A program made the translations under genes and the position numbers. Positions 1 through 10,600 of a stretch of DNA of 64,000 bases are shown here, piece after piece. How positions within the stretch are numbered: the stretch's first letter is position 1; the number at the start of each line of letters is the position of its first letter. Below the pieces are notes generated by a model that was not told where the DNA came from, did no database searches, and saw only the letters and a program-made list of their open reading frames with translations. The DNA is from Globisporangium splendens (taxonomy: Eukaryota; Oomycota; Peronosporomycetes; Pythiales; Pythiaceae), in assembly GCA_006386115.1 (NCBI GenBank), contig VFIW01000035.1, forward strand, positions 343,346 to 407,345, in the 5' to 3' direction.

Positions 1-40
1 AACTGGAGCATTGCAGAAACTGACCTCTTCATAGTGTGAC

Positions 41-56
41 GATATGAACAGGCAAT
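41..56 (+). repeat. Target-site duplication, left copy
   Basis: The 16 bases gatatgaacaggcaat occur here and again, identical, at 1649-1664. They flank the retrotransposon remnant between them exactly as expected for target-primed insertion. Confidence 0.8.
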
Positions 57-1648
57 TGAACGGGCAGAAGGTGTCGTTCCATGCACATCCACGCTTCACA
101 AGAATCGTGCAACTATGGGGGGGCAACGGACGATACAATACGACCAGATCTTTCTATCGGCAACAAGTCGCAGCAACGAGGACACAAATTGGCAAAGATA
201 CTCGAGATGCAGCAGTCAACAAAGCTGTCCATACAGCAGGATCTCTGTGGCCAGGACTGCAATTAATCCAATGGAGCGAAGTACACAACATCCCAGGGAT
301 TACAGTTTATACGGCTCAGACTCTTCTCCGGCTGAAAGCCAACCGACTCTCCATGTGGAACTAGGAGAAAGCTGATCTATCCTGCTCGAATCCCGAATGC
401 TCCCAAGTTGTCCAATCTTCTGTTCAACATCTATTCTGGGAGTGCCCGAAAGCCAAATTCGTGTGGAACTACTTTTATGCGCTATGGGCGAAGATCGGAA
501 TCACTCCTGGTCACGACCCCGCAGTCTGGATCTTCAGTCTGGATCTACCAGATACTCCAAGGCATGCATGGACCACGATCAAGAGACGCATTATCGGACA
601 CAAGTTCTCCAATGAACATGTCCAAGGTCATCTCTATCCCGTCGCACACATGCTGTGGCGATATATGAGCGCGTCGCTCATACAGACCATTTGGTGTGCA
701 CATCTGCGACGCATGGATTCGGATCCAATCGAATCGACTGCTGAGATGGCGATCATGATGACCAGATTAGAGGCAGTAATGCGAAACCTCACACGACTCG
801 CTGAAGCGCAAGCTGGAGACTCGGACGGTCACACGGTTGCAGCAGTTCTCGAGGCATATGTCGACTGCTTTCTCAGCCAAACCGACACCATCCCCTTGAC
901 TCCAAATGATACTCGCGGCGTTTACCTGTTGTTTTTCGATGGTGGATAACGCGGCAATCCAGGACCAGGAGGGACTGGATCCATTATCGTGCGTGTCCAT
1001 AAGGACTCGCACACAGCCAGTTTAATTTGGGCCGCGAGCATGGCCAATAGCAGGAAGGACACGACCAACAACTTTGCCGAGTACTGGGGTCTCATACATG
1101 GACTCCGAGAAGCCCAACGCAGCACTTCGAACCGTTGTACGTGATTGGAGACAGTGCACTGATTATCTCCCAACAGCGAATGCATCGGTCTCCTCGACAG
1201 CACCGATTGGCACGTTTATACCAGACAAGTCGACGACTCGCGGATTGCATCGACATCCGAGGATGGTACCATCACTACCGTGCCTTCAACAAGATGGCGG
1301 ACTAAGCCGCCAACCTAGCCATGGACACCAGAACCTCAACGCAGGTTCACTTCCCAACTCAAATAGCTGCTTTCAACAATCTCACCCAGGATCTTGACAA
1401 CGACGTCATGCATTGGCTTATGCGAAGTTCGGAAGAACCAAGGTCATTGGACAACACAAGGCAGCCTCACATAGGACCAAGAGAACATGCCATCCTGGTC
1501 AAAGAATATTTAGCAGTTAGAAGTGATCTAGTGCAATCCTCGCAATAGACACATTTACACTCCTAGATGAAATTCGTAATGAAGATTAGGTAGGAGAATG
1601 GATATTGTAGGTCACGACGATGAACCTAAATATGCCTCACCTTATAAA
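57..1648 (+). mobile_element. 5'-truncated, degenerate non-LTR (LINE) retrotransposon with RNase H domain
   Basis: No intact ORF remains, but translated pieces in shifting frames are recognisable. Around 384-500 a zf-RVT-like segment (QHLFWECPKAKFVWNYF) typical of the region behind a LINE reverse transcriptase is seen. From about 925 to 1420 an RNase HI domain follows, with FDGG, GNPGPGG, AEYWGL and GDSALI keeping the acidic positions. The domain is broken by stops (TAA inside the FDGG-RGNPG motif near 947, another near 1303) and frameshifts. The reverse transcriptase core is missing, so the copy is 5' truncated. The 3' end (1598-1648) carries a tail, cctaaatatgcctcac, that recurs in the SINE at 54234-54482. 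Perfect 16-bp direct repeats flank the copy. It sits 62 bases beyond the stop codon of the convergent kinase gene, probably in or next to its 3' UTR. Confidence 0.82.
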
Positions 1649-1664
1649 GATATGAACAGGCAAT
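1649..1664 (+). repeat. Target-site duplication, right copy
   Basis: Identical to 41-56. It follows directly on the retrotransposon tail ending in ttataaa. Confidence 0.8.
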
Positions 1665-1725
1665 ACCTCTCTCTGATAGATCGTGCATCTGGTGCTGGCG
1701 CTGGTCTTCTCGCTAGACCAATCGA

Positions 1726-4700
1726 TCACATAGCAGACTGCGAGAATTCGTACAATTTGTCCACGACTGAAGCAATCTTGAGTCGGTGCAGCGGATCGGT
1801 AGCACACATCATCTCGATCAGATTCCACTGCCGGTCAGTGATCACGTCAGGACGCAATGGGAGTTCGCCGCGCTTGATACGAATTCCTGCGACTACTTCT
1901 TCCACTGTACTTCCCCACGGTGGCGAGCCTGTTACAGCCTCCAAAATGCACATACCAAACGAAAAGATATCCGAAGCAAGCGTGAGACGTTCTCCTTTCA
2001 GATACTCGGGCGACTTCCAGTGCTTCGCACCAACTTTCTTGGGATCAATCTTCACCTCTGCTCGCAAAAGAATGCAACTCAAACCGAAATCGGTGATTTT
2101 CGCTTTGCCGTCTACGCCAACCAGGAAATTGTCGCCCTTTAGATCGTTGTGCAAGACATTCATGCCGTGCAAATACTGTAGTCCGAGCCCGATCTCGTAC
2201 AGCTTTTCCCAAGTTTTATCACGGTTTTGCCCTCGCTTCAGATAGTCACGCAGTGTCCCATTTGCAGCATATTCGCAGACAAAGTATCGCTTGCCGATTT
2301 GGCAAGCGCCATAGAGACGAACAATATGCGGATGGTTGAGCTTGGACCAGATATGCAGCTCGTGCTGGAACATCTCCCGATCGTTTCCCTTTTCATCTTG
2401 TTCAAAGCCCATGAACTTGACGACAACAAGCGTGTCTCTCCATTTTCCTTTGTACACTTTTCCAAAAGCGCCAGAGCCAATACGTTCATCAGTGTTGTAC
2501 TTCAACTCATTCGGTGGGATGAACAGCAGCGGCTGGTCTGCGTAAAATTGCCGTCCTCCCTCTGTGTTTACAAGTTCCGCCTCATGGCGCACAATGGTGA
2601 CTGCGTTACTTGCACCAGCATCAACTTCAACGCGCTTGCTCGATTGGAAATCTTTCTCGTCGTTGCCATGCCACGTATGGATTGAACAAGAAGGAAAGGT
2701 CGGAAGTAATCTCAATACTCCATCGATCTCTTTGTGAAGCGTGTTGAACTTCAAAGACACCTCTTGGCTCTTCGCGCGTCGTTTGATAGACTCTTCATAA
2801 ACGGCAGCAACGCCTAAAAATTTGTCGAACCTTTTTAGCACATGACAAAATTTCTTCACTGGAATCACGCTTGGAATGGCAGGTATCTTGGAAAAGTACT
2901 TCTGAACGTCAACCAATCGTAAGTAGATGCTATTGATTGCATCACGGTGTAGACGGCAAATACTGCATTTCAAAGCTAAGTGTTCCAAGAACGCAGCAAT
3001 CGAACTTTGAAGCTCTGGAGTGACGAACCCAGCATACGCATGTAGCTCACTTTCAAACGTGACATCAACCGATATTGGTTTAGCCAAATGCTCCACTCGG
3101 ATGCCACACGAGGCAGATGCACACAGTTGATTCGTTTCTTGGGCAGCAAATTCTTTGAGATGCTCCACTGCATCCTCCAATGTCGTTCGTCCAGAAGGAT
3201 TAAAGCAGCACATTCGTCGTGCAAGGTTCCATTGGTCGTCGCTCAGCGGAAACATGCCATCCATGAGATCCAGCCAATCTCGACGGTCATCTTGACTCCA
3301 CCCAGTGACACGGAAAGGTGAGTCCGTAAAATCATCGACTGAACTCACTGCATCCAATATCAGCATCCCGAAACAGTACACGTCAGACAATTCAGTTGGA
3401 TCGCCATGCTTGTTCAGACACTCAGGAGCCTTCCAACGCACATCTTCGTCATCGCTTTGTGAGTCCTTGCTGGCAGATTCAAAGTCGCATTCGGCAATCT
3501 TCGCAACACCATCGGAGCCGATCAAAATTCGATCGCATCTCAGTTTGCCAAGAATCACCCCCATGCTGTGCAAGTACTTTAGACCGAGCGCGACCTCGTA
3601 CAGCCGATTCCACAACAAGTGGTGATTCTCGTTGGCACGCAGATATTCTCGCAAATGCGTTGTTGATGTTTTTTCAAAGATCACCAAGTATGGACAGTGT
3701 AGATGGCAGGCTCCAAACATTTCGATCACGTGAGGATGCTTCAAAGGGTGCCATTGTTCAACAAACTTGCTGAAGCCCCGGTTTGTTCTAAACTCGCGAA
3801 TGAAAACTGTTGACTTCAGCCATTTTCCACTCCAAAAGGAGCGCAGTTTCGAACGTTGAGCTTCCGCTTGTGACTCGAAGTCCACTTCATGGCGGGGGAT
3901 AAACCACGTTGGAGGTTCAAGATTCGCATTTGCCGCGCAACACTGGATTCTTTTCAAGCACATGCGTAGGAGCTGTTGTTTTCTCTCGTTGCATTGGCCA
4001 ATATTAGTCGTAATTTCATGGTGCAGCAGCGCGATTGCCTCCTCGACGTCGACTTTGTCTTTCAGATTTGCCACTGCCCGGACATCGCCATTCACTGCAG
4101 TTGAAAAAAGCGCATTCACGTTGTCTTCATCAGCGCCCCAATTAGCGCGCCAATCTCTGCTAGTGGTGTCCGATGGAACGAGTTGCGTGATTCGCAGCAA
4201 GTGGTCCAGCTCAATGTGGAGGTCTTGGAAAGTGTCTGATAGACTTCGGCTGGCAACGAGACGCGTGTGAAAATTTCTCCCCTTGCAAGCCAGATAGAGC
4301 TTGATCAATCGGAAAACAACCATGAGGTATTGGAGAGCGGATGACTTTGGAATGGTTTCGCACTGCAAGAACTGGGCATATATCTTCTCCAAGCGCTCCA
4401 CCAGGTACCCCCATATTGACTTCATTTCTTGCATATCTCCACGATAAGCAGCCAACGTCTGCAGTGTAGCGCCAACAAGGGATTGTTGAGAAGCCGTGGT
4501 GTTCGTAAAGGGTCCGTATTCCACAAGAAGATCAACCGTTTCAACATCGCCCCAGCGAGCAGCACAGGTTAGCACATTTTCTCCGTTAGAGTCCTGGATG
4601 TGTATGGACGCCCCCTTCTTGACTAGCAGCTTCACAACATCGAAGTTTCCCGAAGCAGCGGCAGCTAGCAATGCTGTTTCACCGATCGCATTCACCAAGT

Positions 4701-7700
4701 CAATCGATGCACCATGCCGAAGTAGCTCACGAACTACTTGCAAATGCCCATTACGAGATGCAGATGTTAGTGGCGCATTTCTGTCTGTATCCAAGCTGTC
4801 AACATTCGCGCCGCTCAACAGCAAGAGATTCGTAACGTTTTCATAGCCGTTGCGAGCTGCGATGAGCAAGGGTGTCATGCCATGCTCGTCTCTCTGGTCA
4901 ATGGCAACATTTCTGCCGAGCAAACTGGAAACGACTGGCATATGCCCTTTACTTGAGGCAGTCCAAAGAGGGGACCGATGGTTGTCATCGAAAACATTAA
5001 GTGTCGCTCCACTGGCCAACAAGATATTCACAACCTTCAGGTGACCCTTCTGCGACGCAATCCACAACGGTGCCCGATTACGTTTATTCGCCATCTCCGT
5101 GTTTGCGCCGTTATGTAGTAACAGCGTCACGATCTCCTCGGATCCGTTGTGCGCTGCAATCCAAAGTGGTGTCCGCCCTTGACTGTCCTTCGCGTTGGTG
5201 TTTGCATTCTTGCAAAGCAGAAGTCGAGCAATGTCTGCGTATCCGTTATCGGCCGCAATCCACAATGGTGACTGTAGCTGTCGATTCGCCAAGTCCACAC
5301 TTGCTCCACGGTTCAGCAGATTGTCGACCACATCCCTGTGCCCATTGTACACAGCAACGAAGAGTGAAGACTGACCCTCTATGTTCGTATAATCGACTCT
5401 TGCACGAAAATCCAATAGCACAGATGAAAAAGCCAAGCTTCCTCTGCAACACGCGATCCACAACGGAGTTTGTCCACTCGAATTCACAGAATCGACTTCC
5501 ACACCATGCTTCAGTAATTCGGTAAGCACTTCGAGGTGAGTGTTTGCCGAAACGAGCAACTCCATAATCGCACCGTACTGACTCACATAATCTTTCTGCA
5601 CACCATTCTGAAGGAACGCTCTGACCACAGATGCATGACCGTTGCGAACGGCGGCCCACAATGGTGTGTCGCCGGACAAACTCCTTGAACAAGCATCCGC
5701 TCCCCAACGAAGTAACTCGGCCACACAATCCACGTGACCGTTTTTTGCCGCTATAAAAAGTGGAGTCTGGAGTTTGTTGTCCGCTAAATCGACAAGTGCA
5801 CCGCGGTCTAAAAACGCTTTGATGAACGTAGTCGCTCCTTCCGATGATGCTATCCAAAGCATGGTTTGCCCAACTTTATTTTGGTAGTTGATTATTGGGC
5901 CCTTCTGAAACGCGAGTGTCGCAATGCAGTCTGAGATTTTGTCATCGACATGTGCTCCACTGGTTACCAGCTCACGAACAACCTCAGCGTGACCATTAAT
6001 AAACGCAACCGCTAACGGAGACTGGTGATGTGAGTCTGCTAGCTCAATATTTGCTCCGCTAGCAGTCAGCACCCGTACAATCTCCAGGTCGCCACGTGAC
6101 GACGCGATCCACAATGGTGTCTTCCCGTCTGCATCTGTAACATTGACTTGTGCTCCAGCTTTGACCAGCTCGCGTACAACCTCATCATGACCTTCGAGGG
6201 ACGATATGAACAATGGCGTCGTCTTAAAAAAAGGGTCCTTGTACTCAACAATCGCACCGGCTGCTACAAGGACACGCACGACTTCGAGATCACCATGTGA
6301 AGACGCGATCCACAACGGTGTCTTGCCGTGTGCATCTGTAACATTGACTTGAGCTCCAGCTTTGACGAGTTCAAGTACAACCTCAAAGTGTCCACGATAC
6401 GACGCGATTAGCAAAGGTGTCTGCATATTCGCATCCACGGACTCAAGACTTGCACCGGCTGCTACAAGGACACGCACGACTTCGAGCTTGCCATGTGAAG
6501 ACGCGAACCACAACGGTGTCTTGCCTGATCGATTTCTGACGTTGACTTGTGCTCCAGCTTTGACGAGTTCAAGTACAACCTCAAAGTGTCCACGATCCGA
6601 CGCGATTAGCAAAGGTGTCTGCATATTCGCATCCGCGGACTCAAGACTTGCACCGGCTGCTACAAGGACACGCACGACTTCGAGATCACCATGTGAAGAC
6701 GCGAACCACAACGGTGTTATGCCGTCAACATCTATAACATTGACTTGTGCTCCAGCTTTGACCAGCTCGCGTACAACCTCATCATGACCTTCGCGGGACG
6801 ATATGAACAATGGCGTCGTCTTAAAAAAAGGGTCCTTGTACTCAACAATCGCACCGGCTGCTACCAGGACGCGCACGACTTCGAGATCACCATGTGAAGA
6901 CGCGATCCACAACGGTGTTATGCCATCTTGATTTCTGACGTTGACTTGAGCTCCAGCTTCAACCAGCTCGCGTACAACCTCAAAATGACCTTCGCGGGAC
7001 GATATGAACAATGGCGTCGTCTTAAAAAAAGGGTCCTTGTACTCAACAATCGCACCGGCTGCTACAAGGACACGCACGACTTCGAGATCACCATGTGAAG
7101 ACGCGATCCACAACGGTGTCTTGCCGTGTGCATCTGTAACATTGACTTGAGCTCCAGCTTTGACGAGTTCAAGTACAACCTCAAAGTGTCCACGATACGA
7201 CGCGATTAGCAAAGGTGTCTGCATATTCGCATCCGCGGACTCAAGACTTGCACCGGCTGCTACCAGGACACGCACGACTTCGAGATCACCATGTGAAGAG
7301 ACGAACCACAACGGTGTCTTGCCGCTTGCATCTGTAACATTGACTTGTGCTCCAGCTTTGACGAGTTCAAGTACAACCTCAAAGTGTCCACGATCCGACG
7401 CGATTAGCAATGGTGTCTGCATATTCGCATCCACGGACTCAAGACTTGCACCGGCTGCTACAAGGACACGCACGACTTCGAGATCACCATGTGAAGACGC
7501 GATCCACAACGGTGTCTTGCCGTGTGCCTCTATAACATTGACTTGTGCTCCAGCTTTGATCAACTCAAGTACAACCTCATAGTATCCACGATCCGACGCG
7601 ATTAGCAAAGGTGTCTGCATATTCGCATCTTTGAACTCAAGACTTGCACCGGCTGCTACAAGGACATGCACGACTTCGAGATCACCATGTGAAGACGCGA

Positions 7701-8415
7701 TCCACAACGGTGTCTTGCCGTGTGCATCCATAACATTGACTTGTGCTCCAGCTTTGACGAGTTCAAGTACAACCTCAAAGTGTCCACGATACGACGCGAT
7801 TAGCAAAGGTGTCTGCATATTCGCATCCACGGACTCAAGACTTGCACCGGCTGCTACCAGGACACGCACGACTTCGAGATCACCATGTGAAGACGTGAAC
7901 CACAACGGTGTCTTGCCAGATCGATTTCTGACGTTGACTTGTGCTCCAGCTTTGACGAGTTCAAGTACAACCTCAAAGTGTCCACGATCCGACGCGATTA
8001 GCAAAGGTGTCTGCATATTCGCATCCACGGACTCAAGACTTGCACCGGCTGCTACCAGGACACGCACGACTTCGAGATCACCATGTGAAGACGCGATCCA
8101 CAACGGTGTCTTGCCGTCAGCATCTATAACATTGACTTGTGCTCCAGCTTTGACGAGTTCAAGTACAACCTCATCGTGACCTTCGCGGGACGATATGAAC
8201 AATGGCGTCGTCTCAGTAAAAGGGTCCTTGTACTCAACATCCGCGCCGGCTGCTACCAGGACACGCACGACTTCGAGATCGCCACGTGAAGACGCGATCC
8301 ATAAAGGGGTGTCCCCCAATGCATCTTCAGTATTGCAGTTACTGCCTTCAGCGAGGAGCTGCCGGACCATTTTGGCATCACCCACGCGACAGGCATGGTG
8401 CAAGGATTCATTCAT
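1726..8415 (-). CDS. Ankyrin-repeat protein with pseudokinase and TKL-type protein kinase
   Basis: A single 2,229-residue ORF starting at the ATG at 8415-8413 (MNESLHHACRVGDAKMV), which opens directly with an ankyrin helix pair. Residues about 1-1270 are ankyrin repeats of the TPLWIASSHGDLEVVRVLV type. A helical linker follows, then a first kinase fold (about 1530-1740) in which the HRD loop reads GKLRCDR and the DFG site reads ECDFES, so it should be a pseudokinase. A second kinase (about 1970-2220) has the glycine loop GSGAFG, a VVVKF lysine, HNDLKGDNFL (Asn replaces Arg of HRD but Asp and Asn are kept) and DFGLS, so it is probably active. The GWKAPE/W-KSPE and tyrosine-kinase-like style fits TKL kinases, greatly expanded in oomycetes. 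I see no signal peptide or membrane segment, so a cytosolic scaffold or signalling kinase is likely; substrates cannot be inferred. A LINE insertion lies 62 bases past its stop. Confidence 0.9.
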   Translation of the reverse strand: MNESLHHACRVGDAKMVRQLLAEGSNCNTEDALGDTPLWIASSRGDLEVVRVLVAAGADVEYKDPFTETTPLFISSREGHDEVVLELVKAGAQVNVIDADGKTPLWIASSHGDLEVVRVLVAAGASLESVDANMQTPLLIASDRGHFEVVLELVKAGAQVNVRNRSGKTPLWFTSSHGDLEVVRVLVAAGASLESVDANMQTPLLIASYRGHFEVVLELVKAGAQVNVMDAHGKTPLWIASSHGDLEVVHVLVAAGASLEFKDANMQTPLLIASDRGYYEVVLELIKAGAQVNVIEAHGKTPLWIASSHGDLEVVRVLVAAGASLESVDANMQTPLLIASDRGHFEVVLELVKAGAQVNVTDASGKTPLWFVSSHGDLEVVRVLVAAGASLESADANMQTPLLIASYRGHFEVVLELVKAGAQVNVTDAHGKTPLWIASSHGDLEVVRVLVAAGAIVEYKDPFFKTTPLFISSREGHFEVVRELVEAGAQVNVRNQDGITPLWIASSHGDLEVVRVLVAAGAIVEYKDPFFKTTPLFISSREGHDEVVRELVKAGAQVNVIDVDGITPLWFASSHGDLEVVRVLVAAGASLESADANMQTPLLIASDRGHFEVVLELVKAGAQVNVRNRSGKTPLWFASSHGKLEVVRVLVAAGASLESVDANMQTPLLIASYRGHFEVVLELVKAGAQVNVTDAHGKTPLWIASSHGDLEVVRVLVAAGAIVEYKDPFFKTTPLFISSLEGHDEVVRELVKAGAQVNVTDADGKTPLWIASSRGDLEIVRVLTASGANIELADSHHQSPLAVAFINGHAEVVRELVTSGAHVDDKISDCIATLAFQKGPIINYQNKVGQTMLWIASSEGATTFIKAFLDRGALVDLADNKLQTPLFIAAKNGHVDCVAELLRWGADACSRSLSGDTPLWAAVRNGHASVVRAFLQNGVQKDYVSQYGAIMELLVSANTHLEVLTELLKHGVEVDSVNSSGQTPLWIACCRGSLAFSSVLLDFRARVDYTNIEGQSSLFVAVYNGHRDVVDNLLNRGASVDLANRQLQSPLWIAADNGYADIARLLLCKNANTNAKDSQGRTPLWIAAHNGSEEIVTLLLHNGANTEMANKRNRAPLWIASQKGHLKVVNILLASGATLNVFDDNHRSPLWTASSKGHMPVVSSLLGRNVAIDQRDEHGMTPLLIAARNGYENVTNLLLLSGANVDSLDTDRNAPLTSASRNGHLQVVRELLRHGASIDLVNAIGETALLAAAASGNFDVVKLLVKKGASIHIQDSNGENVLTCAARWGDVETVDLLVEYGPFTNTTASQQSLVGATLQTLAAYRGDMQEMKSIWGYLVERLEKIYAQFLQCETIPKSSALQYLMVVFRLIKLYLACKGRNFHTRLVASRSLSDTFQDLHIELDHLLRITQLVPSDTTSRDWRANWGADEDNVNALFSTAVNGDVRAVANLKDKVDVEEAIALLHHEITTNIGQCNERKQQLLRMCLKRIQCCAANANLEPPTWFIPRHEVDFESQAEAQRSKLRSFWSGKWLKSTVFIREFRTNRGFSKFVEQWHPLKHPHVIEMFGACHLHCPYLVIFEKTSTTHLREYLRANENHHLLWNRLYEVALGLKYLHSMGVILGKLRCDRILIGSDGVAKIAECDFESASKDSQSDDEDVRWKAPECLNKHGDPTELSDVYCFGMLILDAVSSVDDFTDSPFRVTGWSQDDRRDWLDLMDGMFPLSDDQWNLARRMCCFNPSGRTTLEDAVEHLKEFAAQETNQLCASASCGIRVEHLAKPISVDVTFESELHAYAGFVTPELQSSIAAFLEHLALKCSICRLHRDAINSIYLRLVDVQKYFSKIPAIPSVIPVKKFCHVLKRFDKFLGVAAVYEESIKRRAKSQEVSLKFNTLHKEIDGVLRLLPTFPSCSIHTWHGNDEKDFQSSKRVEVDAGASNAVTIVRHEAELVNTEGGRQFYADQPLLFIPPNELKYNTDERIGSGAFGKVYKGKWRDTLVVVKFMGFEQDEKGNDREMFQHELHIWSKLNHPHIVRLYGACQIGKRYFVCEYAANGTLRDYLKRGQNRDKTWEKLYEIGLGLQYLHGMNVLHNDLKGDNFLVGVDGKAKITDFGLSCILLRAEVKIDPKKVGAKHWKSPEYLKGERLTLASDIFSFGMCILEAVTGSPPWGSTVEEVVAGIRIKRGELPLRPDVITDRQWNLIEMMCATDPLHRLKIASVVDKLYEFSQSAM
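6060..8300 (-). repeat. 198-bp tandem repeat array encoding paired ankyrin repeats
   Basis: Inside the kinase gene about eleven units of 198 bases (66 codons, two ankyrin repeats) follow each other with near-identical DNA. The block cacgacttcgagatcacca recurs at roughly 198- or 201-base steps from about 6280 to 8280. The 201-base steps come from units with one extra codon (DPFFKTTPLF against the ANMQTPLLI type). The rest of the ankyrin region (about 4600-6060) is diverged. Confidence 0.9.
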
Positions 8416-10600
8416 GTTTCACACGCCGGCAGGGAGGGGGCACCTGCCGCTCTTTCCCCACACGATGCGCTGATCTCGCGTTCCCAAGCAAATGCTGTCG
8501 GCCGCGCTCTCCGTCGAATGCTCTTTGAATGAGATCTTTTTTCCTTCTCAAGGATCAATATGGAAGAAACAATGAATCTCAGTGCCTTCCCACAACATTC
8601 TGCACTTGAAAAGAAAAAGGAACCCATGTGCAGAATACCTTCACGCAACATTCTGCTCTTGGTCTGAAAGAGAGCTCAATTCGAGGAGAGGCAGTACCGT
8701 ATTAGAGCATCTCCCTCATACTTTCAACTCGTTCTCTTTCGGCTTTCGCTACACGATGGTTTTACAGATTTTTCCTTCAACTGGGAAGACGTGAAGGGAG
8801 CCATCTCCGCACTGTTTTGCATCCTTGTGTTGTGCTGGTGAATGACCGCACACCCGCGAATCTATTCAGAATGCTTGCTTGGAGGATGTTGCTTTCGCTT
8901 TTTGTCAATGAAAAATACGTACTGTTGTCCAGTTTGTAATGAGAGATCGCCCATGTAGTAGGAATCCACTTGGAGCTTGCTCACCAAGTAAAGTGACGAG
9001 TGGTGGTGCAGGTGGTTCTGATCGCGTCGGATGACTACTGATTGAATCGTGATCGTGCGATGTGCACAAGATGTATGAATTTTTGTGCCATGACTGCAGG
9101 TACAGTTCAACACAGTACAACTGTTGTGTGATCTCTGAAAGTTGTCGATTAATCGCGATTTGACGTTGCAGCACTGTACTTGGTCGGAACTTGGACTGTC
9201 CATTCGACTGTTAGAGAGTCTGAGTGGGACCTCTAAGCTAGCGAACGGAGTTGTTCTATTCCCCTTGAAGTCGAGATACATTGAGACAATCTTGCCGACT
9301 CTCTTGCTCTCAATGCGTCCTTTAGAGCCTCAATCTTTTGACTCGTGCTGTTGGTTCAGCGCTGATTAAAAACGAGAACGTCAGATACTGTATCGCCACA
9401 GTGCATTTTTAAACTTCGTCGAAAGGTGATGCGTTTGTTGTTGGTTATTGGTTGTAGCGGCAAGCCAAGTGCTGCGGTATTTGAAAAGGAGTGCGTGCTG
9501 TCCAAATGTTTCTCTGGTGGGACTCACCTGTTGCCATTGTGCCCCACTTCAACGCAGTCATGGCAACGGATATCCAGCACGTCAGAAGCGTTCGATCGTA
9601 ATCAGTGATTACAATCGAACACAACTATAGAGGTTGCCAGCAGGCTGACTTCCTGGTTCCAGCGTTCTTCTTGAAGGCATTACCGCTTTGTGGTGCAGAG
9701 TTGCGAGGAAACCTGAAGTTCCCGCTTGGTTTTCTCAGCCTCATGTCCCCAGCGCACGTGCGCGCAGCATGAAGAATGGCAGCTGCGTGTGTTCGTCCGC
9801 CGCAAGTCCATTTTTCAGACAATCTTCGGTGCTGTTGATCTCTTGAGAGTGTGCGACTTGGGTCGCAATCAGCTCTGCGGTGCCAACTATCCAGTCCGTG
9901 AGAAAGCCTCAGCTATTTATTGCAGTTTAGGCTTCAAAATGTGTTGTAAAGCTCCACTGCTGCATCGTCCGGATAAACATGCAAGGTACTGTATACTGTA
10001 GTGTTAATCCATTCTTCTGTTAGTTTTTAATCCGAGTGAGTTTTTAATTTTGGTGAGATATTAATGAAAATTAGTAAGATGGTCGCCAGATTAGTCCTGT
10101 GCATGCACATGTCCATTGCTGCACAAATCCGTTTCGCGCATCGCAAATCGTCCATTCATTGGCTAAAACTCGACTTCTTCTACAATATTACTGGTTAGTC
10201 TCCACTAACGGCTCTTGTAGAGAGAGCATGGTCCACAATCTGACTACCCCCTATCCCGAACAGCATTCGCATGTCTCCCGATTAAAACTCCCAGCTGGCT
10301 CGCTCCGAATGAGACTCTCTATAACCCTCACCAAAACCTCCAAAAACGTGCTTTGTATAAAAATACTATAGTGAAATGCCTCTTTACAGTGCATGCACTG
10401 TCTCGTGCCTAGTTTGTCGTCCGTCGTTAATTGCTCCATCGCCCATCTTCCATTGCCACTCTCCTGGAAAGTCCAGTTCTCTCTCTTGCTGCTGATCCCT
10501 TCCCTTCTTCTGTTGTCATTTCCCGATTCTCCGCGAGTCCCTCAAGCAGAATACACCCTCACAAGGCTCCTTTCTCTCTCTCTCTCTGTAATCTCAAGCA
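8416..10600. other. Intergenic region, no recognisable gene
   Basis: Only short ORFs without family resemblance. The longest (139 codons, minus strand, 8862-9281) has no recognisable domain and a Ser/His-rich composition. Around 10010-10075 the sequence is AT-rich with repeated tttttaat. Pyrimidine runs (ctctctctctctct near 10570) sit just before the next start codon, which is common in oomycete leaders. Confidence 0.6.

Noticed and set aside
920..1420. RNase H as a host gene
   Set aside because: Stops and frameshifts, zf-RVT sequence in front of it and flanking target duplications show it belongs to a dead LINE.
6362..8179. Several 140-180-codon plus-strand ORFs within the ankyrin gene
   Set aside because: Periodic antisense frames of the 198-bp repeat (recurring TSSSTTSKCPR); they exist only because the repeat unit lacks stops.
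8862..9281. 139-codon minus-strand ORF upstream of the GH72 gene
   Set aside because: No family resemblance or convincing start context; length is within chance for this composition.
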